Positions 42,949 to 54,703 of a DNA stretch of 64,000 nt are shown piece by piece. A model generated the notes under the pieces. That model saw only the letters and a list, made by a program, of their open reading frames with translations, was not told the DNA's origin and made no database searches. The stretch lies in assembly GCA_017506865.1 (NCBI GenBank), contig JAFCMP010000188.1, positions 32,054-96,053 on the forward strand. Direction: 5' to 3'. The position numbers and the translations under genes were made by a program. Numbering within the stretch: position 1 is the first letter of the stretch; the number at the start of each line of letters is the position of its first letter. Source of the stretch: Tribonema minus (Eukaryota > Sar > Xanthophyceae > Tribonematales > Tribonemataceae).

Positions 42949-45521
42949 TCTTTGTGAACGTGCGTATGCTGCGCCCCTATGAAATTACGCTGCCCATAGA
43001 ACAAGACTTCTAGGGCACAGGTGACGGACACTGCACCACCTGCAACCTCTGTACGGAAACACAAGAACATCTGCTACGCATACAACAACCATCTCACCTG
43101 CAGCTGCGGCACCGCCAGCGCCACTACCAGCGCCAGCTCCGGCTTGCGCAGCACCTGAGGGTTAAGATAGACAAGGCAAGAGGCAGAAGGAGCAGGCAGG
43201 GAATGGGATAAGCCATTTATGCGCATGGTGTGTATGTGCAACAAGAGCTTGCAAGCAATAGCACAACAAACCTTGATGACTCTGCGTAAAACAGCACACA
43301 TACACGAGCATTTGCAGAAGAGAGCTGCAACATGAGGGGCAAGCCAGCAGCAGGTGGGAAAGCGGGCCCCATGCGCCAGCAGCCACATGATGCTACGCAA
43401 TACACAAGCTCAGAAACAAGGTTCAAGCGCGCTCACACGACAGCGGCAAAATGATGCAACATTGTGGTGACCAGGTGCACATGAGGTAGGGACCTCGACA
43501 GTTGACGACAACTTGGCAGCATGCAGCAGCAGATCAAGCCAGTAACCAGCGCTAGCTTATGCATGCCGAAATTGAGAGCACAGCAGTGACCAAATCAAAT
43601 CGCATGAGCCATCCAAGAGTTATGACATCATGTTAGCAACTGTGTCACTTACAGCTAGGGTTGTGCCGAGAATAAGGTGTACATGCGTTTTGATACGTCA
43701 TACATTATATTTACGCTCATAGGTACAAAGCTCATGAACTCTGTACATTTCAACTCATGCTGCACTCAGGTTGTTGACGTGTTCTCCACCTCATAGTGTA
43801 GCGTGTATAGTACCTAGTGTGGTTGCCTTCGGGTTCAGGTTCTCTGTTGCAAGGGATATGGGCAGACCAGCTGTTGGTGATAAGTGACTAACACATACAT
43901 GTAGCCGCTGCTGCTACCTTTGAGCAGCTGCCATGGGCAGGCCTCCATCTGCGACTACAACAGCACTATTGTTTTGGTTCAGTTTTCTGTGTTGTTGCCT
44001 GTTCTGCAACGCTTGTACTTTATGCTACCATGACCATCCGCACATATTTGCATCTAAGAAAATCACACCTGACCCAGTCATCTCATGTGAGCATTATATT
44101 ATTCGGGAATCTAATGTGAACAAAATTAATATGAGCAGCGCTGTAGTGCCTTTGCCTCAACATGCGAGACAAGCTGACATGCATGAGTCACACAAAGCGC
44201 CCTTTGGCTTCAGACCAAAAATACGATGGTCGGGATGGGGAGCCCAAACTAAGCAGAGTTTCTGATGATAATAATGGTCAGCCGACTGCACAGCACTGAG
44301 TCAACGACGTAAATGTAGCAAAGGCCCTGAGAGCGTGATCATATGTGGTGTGTACGTGAAATGCGCAGACAGCGCACCACAAAGGTGAGCCATTACCATA
44401 AAATCAAGGTGTGCGCCGCCTGCACATGTGACAAGCATGCAGGTACTCGTGAACAGCATTAGCAGCCTTGGTACATGCGCTATCGTGCAGCAGGCCACAT
44501 GCGGCAGTACATGCACCAATGCTACGATGACTCCGGAAATAGTACTTGGATTGTTTGCAACAGCCGCGGAGAGGTTGCCTTGACGTGGAGGGTTGGTTGC
44601 CTTGACGACATGGAAGGATGAACATGAGGACAACAAACAGATCATAGTGCACAAATTACACTGCACCTGACAGCTGTGATGTCTCATGTGCCTGCATCGG
44701 GGAACCAGGTCTTAAGAGCACCCTCCACACTCTGCATGAAGCCCGCATTGACTGCCTGGTCAAACATCAAGCGCTGAATGGCCTTGAGGTGATACAGGAC
44801 TCTGGCAATCAAGGCACTCACTGGACAGCAGCTCCACACCTTCTGAATGCAAGCGCGTGCTAGCTGCATCCAACAGCTCATTAAGCTTGCTTCGCTTGTT
44901 CGCAGACGGCAACGTTAAGGGCGATAAATGAACGGTGCGAAAGGCAGTGTTCACCTGTCAACCGATTGAGATTTTCCTGGAGGTCGTTCACACACACGCT
45001 TCATCAGCTGTGCCACAGCCTCCCAGGCCTTATCTGATATGACAATGACCTTGCTCGCTGGACATGAAGATAGCAATTGGCAACGCCTTCTGCAGTGACA
45101 GAGCGTTTTATTTTTGGAAAAACAACACTTCTCAGGTTGCCTGCAGTCCTCCATACCATGTTTGCAAGCCAGCAATGAAACAACCTTGACGTTGAATTTA
45201 GACTGACGCTGACTGCCATGTGTTGTTGATTGCACTGGTTTGGCACGAACACGCACGCGCACCTGGAAAAGCGTTCTTCAGTGCTTGGGCCAACGCGGTG
45301 GGCATGCCAAGCCCTTTCAGTGTCGCGACGGAGGCCGACTGAAAGTCCTGGGCTTCGACAAACCGCTCCTTCACCAAGGTTGTCCTCACGCCATCATCCA
45401 ATGCCCTCCACTTGATGTCCGAAAAGCTGGTCCGCACCGAGTCCAGCAGGTCATTCAGCAGCTGGGTCTGCTGGTGGTTGGCAGGCACTGAAGCAGCGAC
45501 AGCTCCCGCAGCTGTACCCAC
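42949..45521 (-). pseudogene. Truncated 5' half of the SAM-like gene (right arm)
   Basis: Reverse complement of 30501-33067. The SAM-like exon 1 (45521-45263) is kept, but the position of the left ATG reads GTG here, so the start codon is missing. A second candidate exon (near 45,095-44,960) is open here and includes SKVIVISDKAWEAVAQLMKR, with Trp where the left arm has a stop. The arm ends at 42949, before any of the exons carrying the nuclease-like domain, and the sequence beyond is unrelated. The copy therefore cannot make the full protein. Whether it is transcribed into the flanking sequence is unknown. Confidence 0.7.
43933..44265 (+). CDS. Possible small secreted protein (right arm)
   Basis: Counterpart of 31718-32083: the same signal-peptide-like start (MGRPPSATTTALLFWFSF), then a frameshift near residue 95 gives a shorter 110-residue product with a different tail. 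Weak candidate on the opposite strand of the truncated SAM-like gene. Confidence 0.25.
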   Translation: MGRPPSATTTALLFWFSFLCCCLFCNACTLCYHDHPHIFASKKITPDPVISCEHYIIRESNVNKINMSSAVVPLPQHARQADMHESHKAPFGFRPKIRWSGWGAQTKQSF

Positions 45522-45859
45522 GTTAACCAGCTCCACTTGTCGGCGGGCGTCAACGATTCGCGAGCGAGCGCAAGCAAGCGCGCGCCGTGCGCACGCCTTC
45601 TACTTCGTGCGCGGGGACGAAGGGATGGTGAACCAAGCTCAAGTATGTCTGTCCGCAAAACTTGAACTTCAAAACCGAAACCACCTGTGAAGCAGAAGAG
45701 CGAGGCGCAGTGTCGGCGACAGTGGCAGCAGTCGACGGGCTGCACATAAGCGGCGGCGGGAGCCCTGGCGATGGCCGCGAGCAGGCCGTCCACGACGTCC
45801 TTAGGAGAATCTACGGACAGCAGGAACTGCGTGTCTAAGGCGAGCCTACGGACCAACAC
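45455..45859 (-). CDS. 134-codon ORF, uninterrupted counterpart of the LINE2 target
   Basis: Encodes VLVRRLALDTQFLLSV, DVVDGLLAAIARAP and a Cys/His run (CCHCRRHC), then crosses the empty LINE2 site (45665-45671) and continues to overlap the SAM-like first exon in another frame. The first half looks more protein-like than the second. A donor-like GTGG after CACAG suggests the first half may be an exon ending near 45685. No family recognised. Confidence 0.35.
   Translation of the reverse strand: MLVRRLALDTQFLLSVDSPKDVVDGLLAAIARAPAAAYVQPVDCCHCRRHCASLFCFTGGFGFEVQVLRTDILELGSPSLRPRARSRRRAHGARLLALARESLTPADKWSWLTWVQLRELSLLQCLPTTSRPSC
45665..45671 (-). other. Empty LINE2 target site in the right arm
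   Basis: A single TGAAGTT joins the two sequences that flank LINE2 in the left arm (GGTTTCGGTTT on one side, CAAGTTTTGCGG on the other). LINEs do not excise precisely, so this is the pre-insertion state and dates LINE2 after the arm duplication. Confidence 0.93.
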
Positions 45860-46485
45860 CGACAGCTCCGCGTCAAACCCGGTGGCTCTCTGCCACTATC
45901 TCGGCAAGCAACATCGGCATGATCCCTACTCGACGACAGCACGTGTATGTGAGGATAACTAGCACGGACTCACCTCTCCTAGCGCCGCATGGCTCGCTCC
46001 TCAAAACGCCATGTTCCTCCTCTGATCTTTGGTGCTCGTCTCCACGGCAGTTTTCTGCTTCAAACGCTAGCCGGTGGCTCCATGATCGCACGCTAAATGC
46101 CGGCGGCTCCTAACACAGTCAACGACGGCCTGACTGCTCGCGGGAGAACATCGCAGCAGCAACTCTCATCGTCTCCTAGAAAAAAGGCACAACTTCACTT
46201 AAATTTTCGCGCACATGGGACTCTCGTGGTAGCCCATGCATGCTGTGTTTTATGCACAGGCCACACATACGCACGCGTGCAGCAGGTTGTCGGACCCTGT
46301 CAGCATCAGGCGATGCGATGCGCGCCGATGTCCACGCACCGTCATAATGTTACTGCCTGCTGGCGGAGGATCGCACGCGCTGCTTTGCTATTTTCCCCAA
46401 CCTCCAGACGACGAATGGGCCAGCGCTGCACGTCGCTGTGGACTGCTCACACTCATCTCTGCAACCCGCGCGACACAGAAGAATC

Positions 46486-47918
46486 ATGGCGGGCAAGGCG
46501 CGCATTCCCAAGAACACAACATCATCCAGTCCCACGCCTGCTGCAGCAGCAGCCGCCGTCGCCGCCATCACCGACCCTCTGCCTGCGGCTGACGCAGGTG
46601 TTTCCGACGCTATGATGAACATCAACGATGTGATCGACGGCGAGATATGCGGAGGCGCAGAGAGGGCTCCTGCGGCAGTGACCCCTGTCAAGAGAGAGTT
46701 TGTGCCTTACAATCCACTGGGCGGTGAGTGTCTCCTTTGAACTGCATAGCAGCCTCTTCGCGTACCTCGTCCGTGTCAACACCGCACACCGTCGACATAG
46801 CAGAAGTTGCCTGACACATGCTCTCGTTTGCTGCATGTGTCTGCCAGCAGATGAAATGCAGGCCCCAGTGAACGTTCAAGGCGACAGCATGGCCGAGGGC
46901 CTCTTCGCAATCAAGTGCCCCATCCTGACAGTCGACGGCCATCCCTGCACGGGCATCTCAATGGACAGGGGGGCCTTCTGGGGATGCTCGATGTGGTCGC
47001 AAACCCGTTGCCCCATGACATGGTCAAAGCTGATACGCGGTTGCGACTGCATGATGTGCGGCCAGAAGGTGAGATACACAACCACTAGCCGCGACATGAT
47101 GAATGCGCCTCCCAACATGTGAGCATGCACATGCCGTTGCAGTTGCTGCATTCGTGCCGTCGTTGTACCATTGTTTGCACCTCCGCTTGGTGATCTTGTT
47201 GATCAGATATGATGCGCTCTGATCCCATCATCTCATCAACAACAATACGCCCCCGCACGCGATGCACTACAGATCCCAGCTGGAGTTCCCGTGATGGGAA
47301 TGTCTGCCCTCGGCCGCGGCAGATTGAAAGGATTCATGAACATCCACGAAAAGGTTGACATGTGCGTCGGGAAGCTGGTGGATGGTGATTCCCCGTTCGC
47401 TTTCGAGGCCCTCGTTGAGAACCGCTGCGGTCACTGCGGGGAGCCCATCGAAGCCGGCACCACTCAGGTCGTCGCCGGAATCAAGGGTAAGCATTGACGT
47501 GCCATGGCCTCACGTCATGTCAATTCGCTGCAGTTCTCTTCAGGGCAGCATCACATTGTCATTTTCCTTGCTGACGTCTTTCCGTGCGTCCACAACATTG
47601 AAAATTTCATACTCGCGTGGCATCGCATTGCTGATACATGCATCTTTCACGTTCACCATTCGCATGCACATGCGCAGCATCAACCAACTCTGAGGCACCA
47701 ATGTGTTCACGAGCACACCTGCGCTGGGCAGTCATTCTGCAAACTGCTAAAATTGCATGCTGAACATCCGTATCAACCGCTGCCTCTCACATCATCATGC
47801 AGGCAACGTGCCCTTCCACCCGAGGTGCGTCCTGCAGAGCTACGCCTCGAACATGGAGCGTGTGATCCAGCACATCACAGCCAAGCGAGACACCGCATTC
47901 GCCCCCCCCAAGACTTGA
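46486..47918 (+). CDS. Four-exon zinc-finger protein, 261 aa (right copy)
   Basis: Exons 46486-46723, 46851-47068, 47273-47486 and 47803-47918 have GT-AG introns of 127, 204 and 316 bp and sum to 786 coding bases including the TGA. ATG at 46486 begins MAGKARIPKNTTSSS. The protein has an Ala/Pro-rich N terminus, a topoisomerase-like zinc ribbon in exon 2 (FWGCSMW...C) and a C-x2-C...H-x2-C finger split between exons 3 and 4 (RCGHCGEP / FHPRC). Arg replaces Ser of the left copy in exon 3. This copy shows no lesion. Both copies intact suggests either recent duplication or retained function. Confidence 0.72.
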
Positions 47919-48738
47919 ACAAAACACGGTTGACGTGATGGGTTTGAGCCAGACCCACTTGTGCGGTTCTGGTGAGTAAAGCCTCGCAGACCTGAAACCG
48001 TCACAGGGTCGACACTAGGAGATATCCACAGCATTCCGGTCCATCCCGTGTACTGTCACACTCTGGCAAGTGCATCTATTCTTGTGCAGTTCATTCCTGC
48101 ATCTGTACCCATTCTGGGCTACTGTGCCCTGGCACCAGAACAGACCCAAACTACACACAGAACAGATACTCTGGAGGACCAGAGTCTCAGCACCATTGTC
48201 GGCAAGTTCTGGTGCTAATAAACAGCCTGATGTCACTGGCCACTGCCAGAGTGTTATGGCAGTCATTGCTTCATGGTGATTGCATTCCCGTGGCAGTCAT
48301 TGCTTCATGATGAATGCTGTAGAGGGTTTGCAATGGCCGTGAACTGCTTAGCAGTGGCATTCACTGCAGTGCCATGGCAAGCAAATCCGTTACACAGTAT
48401 ATCCTTATCTAGTAGCATACTTGAAGCAAAAAAGTGGAGGTGATGGCCACTGCAGCCTCCATTGTCAAATCGTCTACTGAGTTGAGGATAACCATTGTCC
48501 TTCTTGCTCTTCTGTGTGTGACCAAATAAAATGTGGTGCGCTTCAACTCTGAGAACGGCAAGTTTGTCAGTGAAAACTGAGCATATGCAATGTATACTTA
48601 TACCAAATGTGTTTTAAATGACCTACTTGTAGCCAGACCCGATCTGGCCGCTCAAGGGCAACATCAGCTTATGTTAAACATACTGTTCCAGTTGCAGTAT
48701 CCGGCGCTGGCGTCTTTCACACCTACGCGTTAATCCTC
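47919..48738. other. No supported gene (right arm)
   Basis: Counterpart of 20360-21177. It differs from it by a 2-bp indel near 48,030 (GGATATC against GAATC). Confidence 0.5.
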
Positions 48739-48942
48739 TCAAATGACACCATCGTCAGGGTGACAAATCTTCAGCAAAGTGTGAGTACAATACGAAAACC
48801 TTAAAGTCCATGGTAATGGCTCTTGTTTACAGCCTGAGCATCCGCTGCATTCTTCACGGTCACCTGGGACGCCCTTGCACATCGAGTGCGCAGCTGCGTG
48901 GTACTTTGTTTTTATTGCAGACGCGGGCTCGGCATCAGCCAT
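48739..48942 (-). CDS. Small Cys-containing hypothetical ORF, 67 aa (right arm)
   Basis: Counterpart of 20156-20359, with the same predicted peptide (MADAEPASAIKTKYH..., CSGCSGC). Coding status unproven. Confidence 0.25.
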   Translation of the reverse strand: MADAEPASAIKTKYHAAAHSMCKGVPGDREECSGCSGCKQEPLPWTLRFSYCTHTLLKICHPDDGVI

Positions 48943-49246
48943 CCTGACTACTTCGCTCTGACAGACGGAACTGTCACGTTTGGTGCACACAACAGTTAGA
49001 CTGTTACTGAGAGCATGCAACCTGCGCAGGCGTCAACTCGCTAGAAATGACTAATTGGTACCGTCGGTTTAAGATTCGCTGATTGCGTGCAGAGCTGGCG
49101 ACATCAGCGCACGGCAAATCCTGATTCTACCCCTTTGTATGATATTGAAAACTCTAAGGCTAGGCGCAGTCCTGTTCTGACCCTGACCTGTGCTAGTTGT
49201 ACTCCTAATCCTAACCCTAACTTCGACGACGCAGCGCGCGCAAACA

Positions 49247-51009
49247 TAGGGTTGGCAACACCGTATTCCGTAGATACACCGTATATCCGTATATACGCCG
49301 TATCTACGCCGTATGTCAATTTCTGGCGCGCCAAAATTCGTATTTTGCCGTATTTCCTTCTTTTAAATCACACAAAGCAGTGCAGCATGGCGGATGCCAT
49401 CGATCCTGGCCCCGACCTGGCCAAGCAGGCCAGAGCATTGTATCAAAAGCGTTGTGATCAAAAGCGCCAAGGTCAGGCGGGCTGGTGGGGGTCATTCAGT
49501 GTCGAGCTGGACTCAGTGAAGCACGAGGTGCGGCTTGTTTGCCTTCGTTGTTCAGCCAAGCTAGGTGCCAGCAACCCTTCGCGCGCAGCGAACGACCATC
49601 TTAAGAGCAAGGCATGCCTCAGAGCGACTGCTGCCAGTGCAGCAGCTGTTGCTGCTGCCGAAGCAGCAGCCGCTGCTGCTGCTGCTGCTGGCGATGGCGA
49701 GGAGGAAGTAGAGGTGACTGGCACCAAACGCCACCGCGGTGCTGCTGGCATCACACCTTACATGCCTACATCAGGCCAGATAACTCAAGCACGGAACAGC
49801 CTTGCCCGCTTCTTCTACAAGTCCGGGGTGGCGTTCCACCTGATTGAGCAGGAGGACTTGGTTGCAGCATTCGCTGCCCTTGGCGCCGACCTGCCTAACC
49901 GCAAAGCCTTGGCCGGGACAATGCTGAACAAGGAGCACGACCGCGTCAGCCGTGACGTCTGGGAAGCGATCGATGCCTTGCACCTCGTCCAGCTTGCCAG
50001 CGATGGGTGGAGGCGCAAGCATTGCGGAGACGGCACTCCGCTGGTTAACTTTTGCGCACTGTTGCCAAAGGGAAGCAGCTGTTGCAGCATGCGGCAGACT
50101 TCGATGACCACATTGACAATGTCGAGCGCTCCCGTGTGCTGCCACTATTTGAGCGGCGCTATAACACTCACTTCGACAAGTCGTGGCCTGCAGCATATGT
50201 GCTTGACCCTGTCTACGCTTATAAGATTGATGGGGAGTGGTTTCTGCCTTTCAGTAAACTCAGCAGGCTAGAGAGCAAGGGTGCGCAAGAGTGCTTTTGA
50301 GAGCTGGGGGGAGGGGAGCATGCAGAGGCTGTTGAGGCTGAGCTTGTTGAGTTGCAGCTTGCACCCCTTCCCGAGCCCATGTGGGCTGCGTTGCCTACGT
50401 TGACCAAGCGTACATCGCTGCCTAAGGGCAAGGTTGAGCTCGCTGACAGCAGCATGCGCCGCGGCTGGTGGCAGACCTATGGTCGCGAGCATTTTCCTCA
50501 TTTGTCTCGGGTGGCAGTGCGCCTGTCGTTCCACGTGACTGCATGTGCAACCGAGCGCAACTGGTCCCTGTGGGGCAATGTGTACCCTAAGTGCCGCAGC
50601 AGGCTTGCACTTGAGCGTGGTGAGAAGCTAGTGTTCATTAAAGGCAATGATAAGGCTGCTGAGCGCAACACAGATGAGGAAGTCATGCTTACAGTGATGG
50701 AAGCGGCGGAGGAAGAGGTTGTCAACATGTAACATGCAGATGGGGGGATGAAGGAGAAGGGCAATATCTACACTAGGCTAATTACGCACATACATGATGT
50801 TATTTTCAAGTGTGTTTGCTTGTGTTTATATTTTACAAGTGTCTGGTCTAGCTGCTTCACTTTTGAAGTTGAAGTTGAAGTTTAAACGCCTGTACTGGTG
50901 ATATGCGTTTGTCAGATACGGTTTAGAAATACGTATATACGAAAACTACGGCACAATACGGTATTTTATCAGTATATGGTTTTCAGAAATACGGATTTTG
51001 CCAACCCTA
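49247..51009 (+). mobile_element. hAT DNA transposon, internally deleted (right arm)
   Basis: Mirror copy of 18089-19851 with the same TAGGGTTGGCAA ends and 8-bp duplications (CGCAAACA before, CGCATACA after). Since the single mismatch between the duplications is the same in both arms, it arose before the arm duplication or was homogenised since. Confidence 0.92.
49387..50732 (+). pseudogene. hAT transposase remnant (right arm)
   Basis: Same content as the left copy: BED-like finger, polyalanine tract, N-terminal hAT blocks, loss of the catalytic middle at ALLPKG, and the C-terminal ATERNWSLWGNVYPKC block ending at 50732. It differs from the left copy by scattered substitutions (for example Ile for Thr in the frame after the junction). 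Confidence 0.88.
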
Positions 51010-51172
51010 CGCATACACCACCAGCCGAGATGAGCAAGGCAGGATGAGGGCTTGGGGTTGGCAACAGACAGCAGCGCTCCTCCAGATCCAGAACACATAT
51101 GTCATGACAGCTTGCAGGGTTGAGGTGTTGTGCCGCTCAAGCGCTCAGCTGAGTGAGTGGCACCTGACTTGA

Positions 51173-51488
51173 AGCTGCGACGCCGCCAGCTGCCCTGCAA
51201 GTTACAGACACATGCAGGCTTCACAAGCTACCAGCTCATCGCTTGCACAAGCTGTGCGTTCACCATCGGGGACCGCCACTCATGACAAATGGAATAGACA
51301 AAGTGAAGTGCCAGGCAAGGCGGCACTCGACTGAGCCAGCAGCACCCGCCCTGATCTGCTGCAACGTCGCCAGCTGCCACTGGCACTCAATTACGAACAC
51401 GTATTGGCTTCATACCTTGCTAGCTCATCGCTTGCGCAGGCTGCACATTTACCAGCGGCGACCACCAAATACCGTCAGCAATACTGGG
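51173..51488 (-). repeat. Diverged direct repeat, 190-bp period (right arm)
   Basis: Counterpart of 17610-17925. CTTCACAAGCTACCAGCTCA at 51219 is echoed by CTTCATACCTTGCTAGCTCA at 51409. Confidence 0.55.
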
Positions 51489-51891
51489 TTTAGTGTACAG
51501 CAGCAGGATTGTTATACCCGGTGTTAATGTCGCTGCGGCGCACTGATATATGCAGCCTCGCACCCCTGTTAATATGTCATGTGGCTCCAGTGTTAGGTCG
51601 CACAGCGCAAATTGGTAACCCCTGTGTGATGAAATTGGGGAGTTGGGGAGTGTTACACCCGATTTTCTCTGGCATGTGCACATGTACAGGTGATGGGGGC
51701 ACTCAATTCTCAGCTCGTCTCTGCATGTGACACTGTCCATACCGCTTGGCTATAGAACTGTGTGCAGGGTCAGCGCAAGGTATGCCACTGCCGCTACAAG
51801 CGCATTATGGCGCAAAAAAAGCTTCCAAAGTAAGTTCAATCACGTTACCCATATGCTTGCATTCACACCCAATGTTGTATCTCCCATGCAG

Positions 51892-54466
51892 GTGACTACG
51901 GTGCCATCAAGACGCCGATGTGTGGCTGTGACGTCGGTGGAGATGCTGACGGCGATCAAGTCTGCGATGATGAAGACAAGTACCTAGGTACAGCACGCTG
52001 CACACTACTACTCTGCAGTCAAGTAGAGACGCATTGTTAGATCAAGCACTTCACACGGTACAGCACAGCAGCAACATTTGATCCCATGTAGACTACACCT
52101 GGTGCGCTTCTGGTGAGCTGCGCCTGTCGCCTGCATGAACAAATTGCTTAAGCTCACCACCAATGGTTAGGGATGCGGGTTTGGTGGTGCATGCGCCCCT
52201 TCCGATGGTACACATACGCCTACTGGGCTATGAAGCGCTCACTTGCTGCGGTTGTTGATTTTGATGTGGCGTTTACTGTGGTTGCGATGCAACATCATCA
52301 TTGTGCCTGCACACTGCTGATAACGCCTGCAGACCTGCGTTTAGCGATGGTTAGAAGTAGCTTTTCAATTTGATGGAAGATTGCACCGAAGATCTCACGG
52401 ACTTTTGTTGTACGATTGCCTAACCTGCAGGCATGGACAACACGATCGATGGCGACGGTGATACCGTGCCCGACGGCGCTGATCAGTGCGAAGGTCAGTT
52501 GAGGCAATGTGATCAAATGTTGTGCATTTAATGATGACACTTAAGCCCGTCCAGCAGAGCACATGGCACCGCAACACTGTGATTTGTCGACTTCGCACAT
52601 CACTACGGTTGCGCTTCTCGTTTATTCGTATAACATTAGCAGCATGATAATGAGTAGTCCTACCATCAGCACAAAGATCATCTTCGCCTTGCTGGCGACG
52701 TTTGGTCTTCCTGCAGAAAAACGTTGTGCCAATAGGCATACAAAAAGTTGTGCCAACAGGCATTTACCGGCATCATCACGGCGCCTGGGCAGCTAAAATA
52801 TCAACAGGGGGCGTCACCTTGAGGCATGGTTGCAGCATTTGCAGGCATTGCAGACCACCTGCTTTTAGCAGCGTACCAATCGACACAACCTCAATAGTGC
52901 CTCTAACCCAACCCGTTCTCATATATCCCGTTTTTACATCGACACTGATAGTTGCTCAAGGGTTACATGCATACCCTGTTGCTCATGGTATGTGAAGCAG
53001 GGTTCAGGAGCTCCACTCGCTGTTGTTGCGGTGTCATGTACCATAGCGTCACTCGAACCGTCTGGCGGAGCAAGGTGGTCGTACTTTTTTTTTAAGCCTT
53101 GCATAACTCCATCATGTGTGATGTGCGTGTCTCGGCCACCATGTTTGTGGTTGACCTGTTTAATTGACAAATGGTAATTTCACAGATAAGACGAAACCTA
53201 GCCCCCCCTGGCTCTCCTACTATTTCACCACTCACAACCCCCATCAGCCTCGCCTGTTCTAGCTGCAAAATGGCCATCTGCACCAGCGCTGTTGACAAGC
53301 TTGCACAAATGATAGATATCCCTTGTGCCTCCAATGCCTCAAATGTCACCCCTCCCTCCTCGCCTGCAAAGTTCCGCCCCGCCTTTGCCATCTGCCTGAT
53401 GACCCCTGCTGCCTGCTGCTGTGGCATATGAGCGCAAGAATGGCCTGTCGACGTCACCCGCTGGAATTGTACGCTGGTACCTGCACAGAGTTGCACCTGT
53501 CAAGGTCGGCCACATGATGCCATTTCTTAATATTGCAACAGGCCAAACACAGCAGGCAGCGACGGTCGAACTATGCTGCTCCGTGTCACTGCTTCATCAC
53601 TCTGATGTTGCTGGCATTCGTTGATTCCGGCAGACATGGATGACACGCTCAGGCTCACAGACACGAATGTGGAGAGCCTCAAGTGCCTCTGCCTTGAGGA
53701 CTTCGACAGATACGGGGTCTGTGACTTGGAAGACATCAAACCAGGTGAGCATTGGTGCCTCAAGATTGCGAAGCAGAGATGCTGTTTTGCCAAAGCTGAC
53801 ACTTCACTTGGGTACCGACGGACTAAGTGCACTCATCGAGGAGTCTCGCAACTTCATGTCTTCAAGCCATGCTAGGCTAGTGCCAAACCCTTGCGCCAGT
53901 CATGTGCAACCCTGACACTGAATTTCCGTGGCGTGATGAACGGGACGCTACCGCCATGCAATTATTGGAGGCTGCTGCTGTGCATGCTGCATGAAAGAAT
54001 GATTAGTTTCACTTACTGATGCCCTATTGCTGCGGAAGCATTGTCCAATGCTCCTGCATACATGGGGAGGCCACTTTTTATCTCAACTGCCGCGTCTTAC
54101 GGCTATAGGCTCATGTGATGCACATGATTAGGGTTGTCACAATCGTCACTTTTTGTACGCCAGAACGTACCGACCGTAATTGTATGCAGGATGACTGCTT
54201 GCAAATAAAATCCGTTGAGCCCCGTAGGTTGAACGCGCTTGCGGTCCGCTGGCTGGAGGTGCCAGGACTTATCCAGCAGCAGTCACAGCAGAGGCTGCTA
54301 TCCCTAAGCAACCATAGCATCAGCTCACCAATTATGCATCTCCTGCGTGCACACAGGCTACGATGATCAATTCTACCGAATAGTGGATACAAATGGTCAA
54401 GTCGAGTGCAAAAGAGACGACGACACCAAAGACACCCTTGGGCTGAACATACCTGGAGGCGACCAG
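51892..54466 (+). CDS. Split gene with Asp/Gly repeat exons (right copy, partial model)
   Basis: Exons 51892-51987, 52092-52112, 52431-52493, 53634-53744 and 54357-54466. The first four start with two bases completing a codon and end with one (phase 1-1), and the fifth is phase 1-0, so all join in frame. The 21-bp second exon (DYTWCAS) is a microexon. Peptides include GCDVGGDADGDQVCDDED, TIDGDGDTVPDGADQCE and DFDRYGVCDLEDIKP, with the Asp spacing of thrombospondin type-3-like calcium sites. An upstream exon near 51768-51829 (CHCRYKRIMAQKK) is possible, but its phase does not match. Between 52494 and 53633 several frames are open on both strands; one on the minus strand (53092-53496) reads GEEGGVTFEALEAQGI and could be separate. 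Confidence 0.5.
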
Positions 54467-54703
54467 GTGAGTTTGCAGCCATCTGCAGAGTAAATGCAGC
54501 CTTATCAGAGTGCTCCTGCAGAAGAAAACGCCTTCAGCTAGGAATGGTAATTATCTGGTGGTCATTGATTCTTTTGAATTAGCAAGGTCTTGAGGTAGGG
54601 CAAAGTGGGTACGGTTTACCCCCTGTTTCTCACAAGTAGCAAATTTAGTCAAATCGCACAACGTGTCGATGTAGTGGGAAGGCTTTTCCCCACTTTGCAC
54701 TGA

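Noticed and set aside
53092-53496. Opposite-strand 134-codon frame in the acidic-repeat gene (right arm)
   Set aside because: GEEGGVTFEALEAQGI looks protein-like, but it has no ATG context or splice sites I could support and it overlaps a Cys-rich plus-strand frame; left undecided and not annotated.
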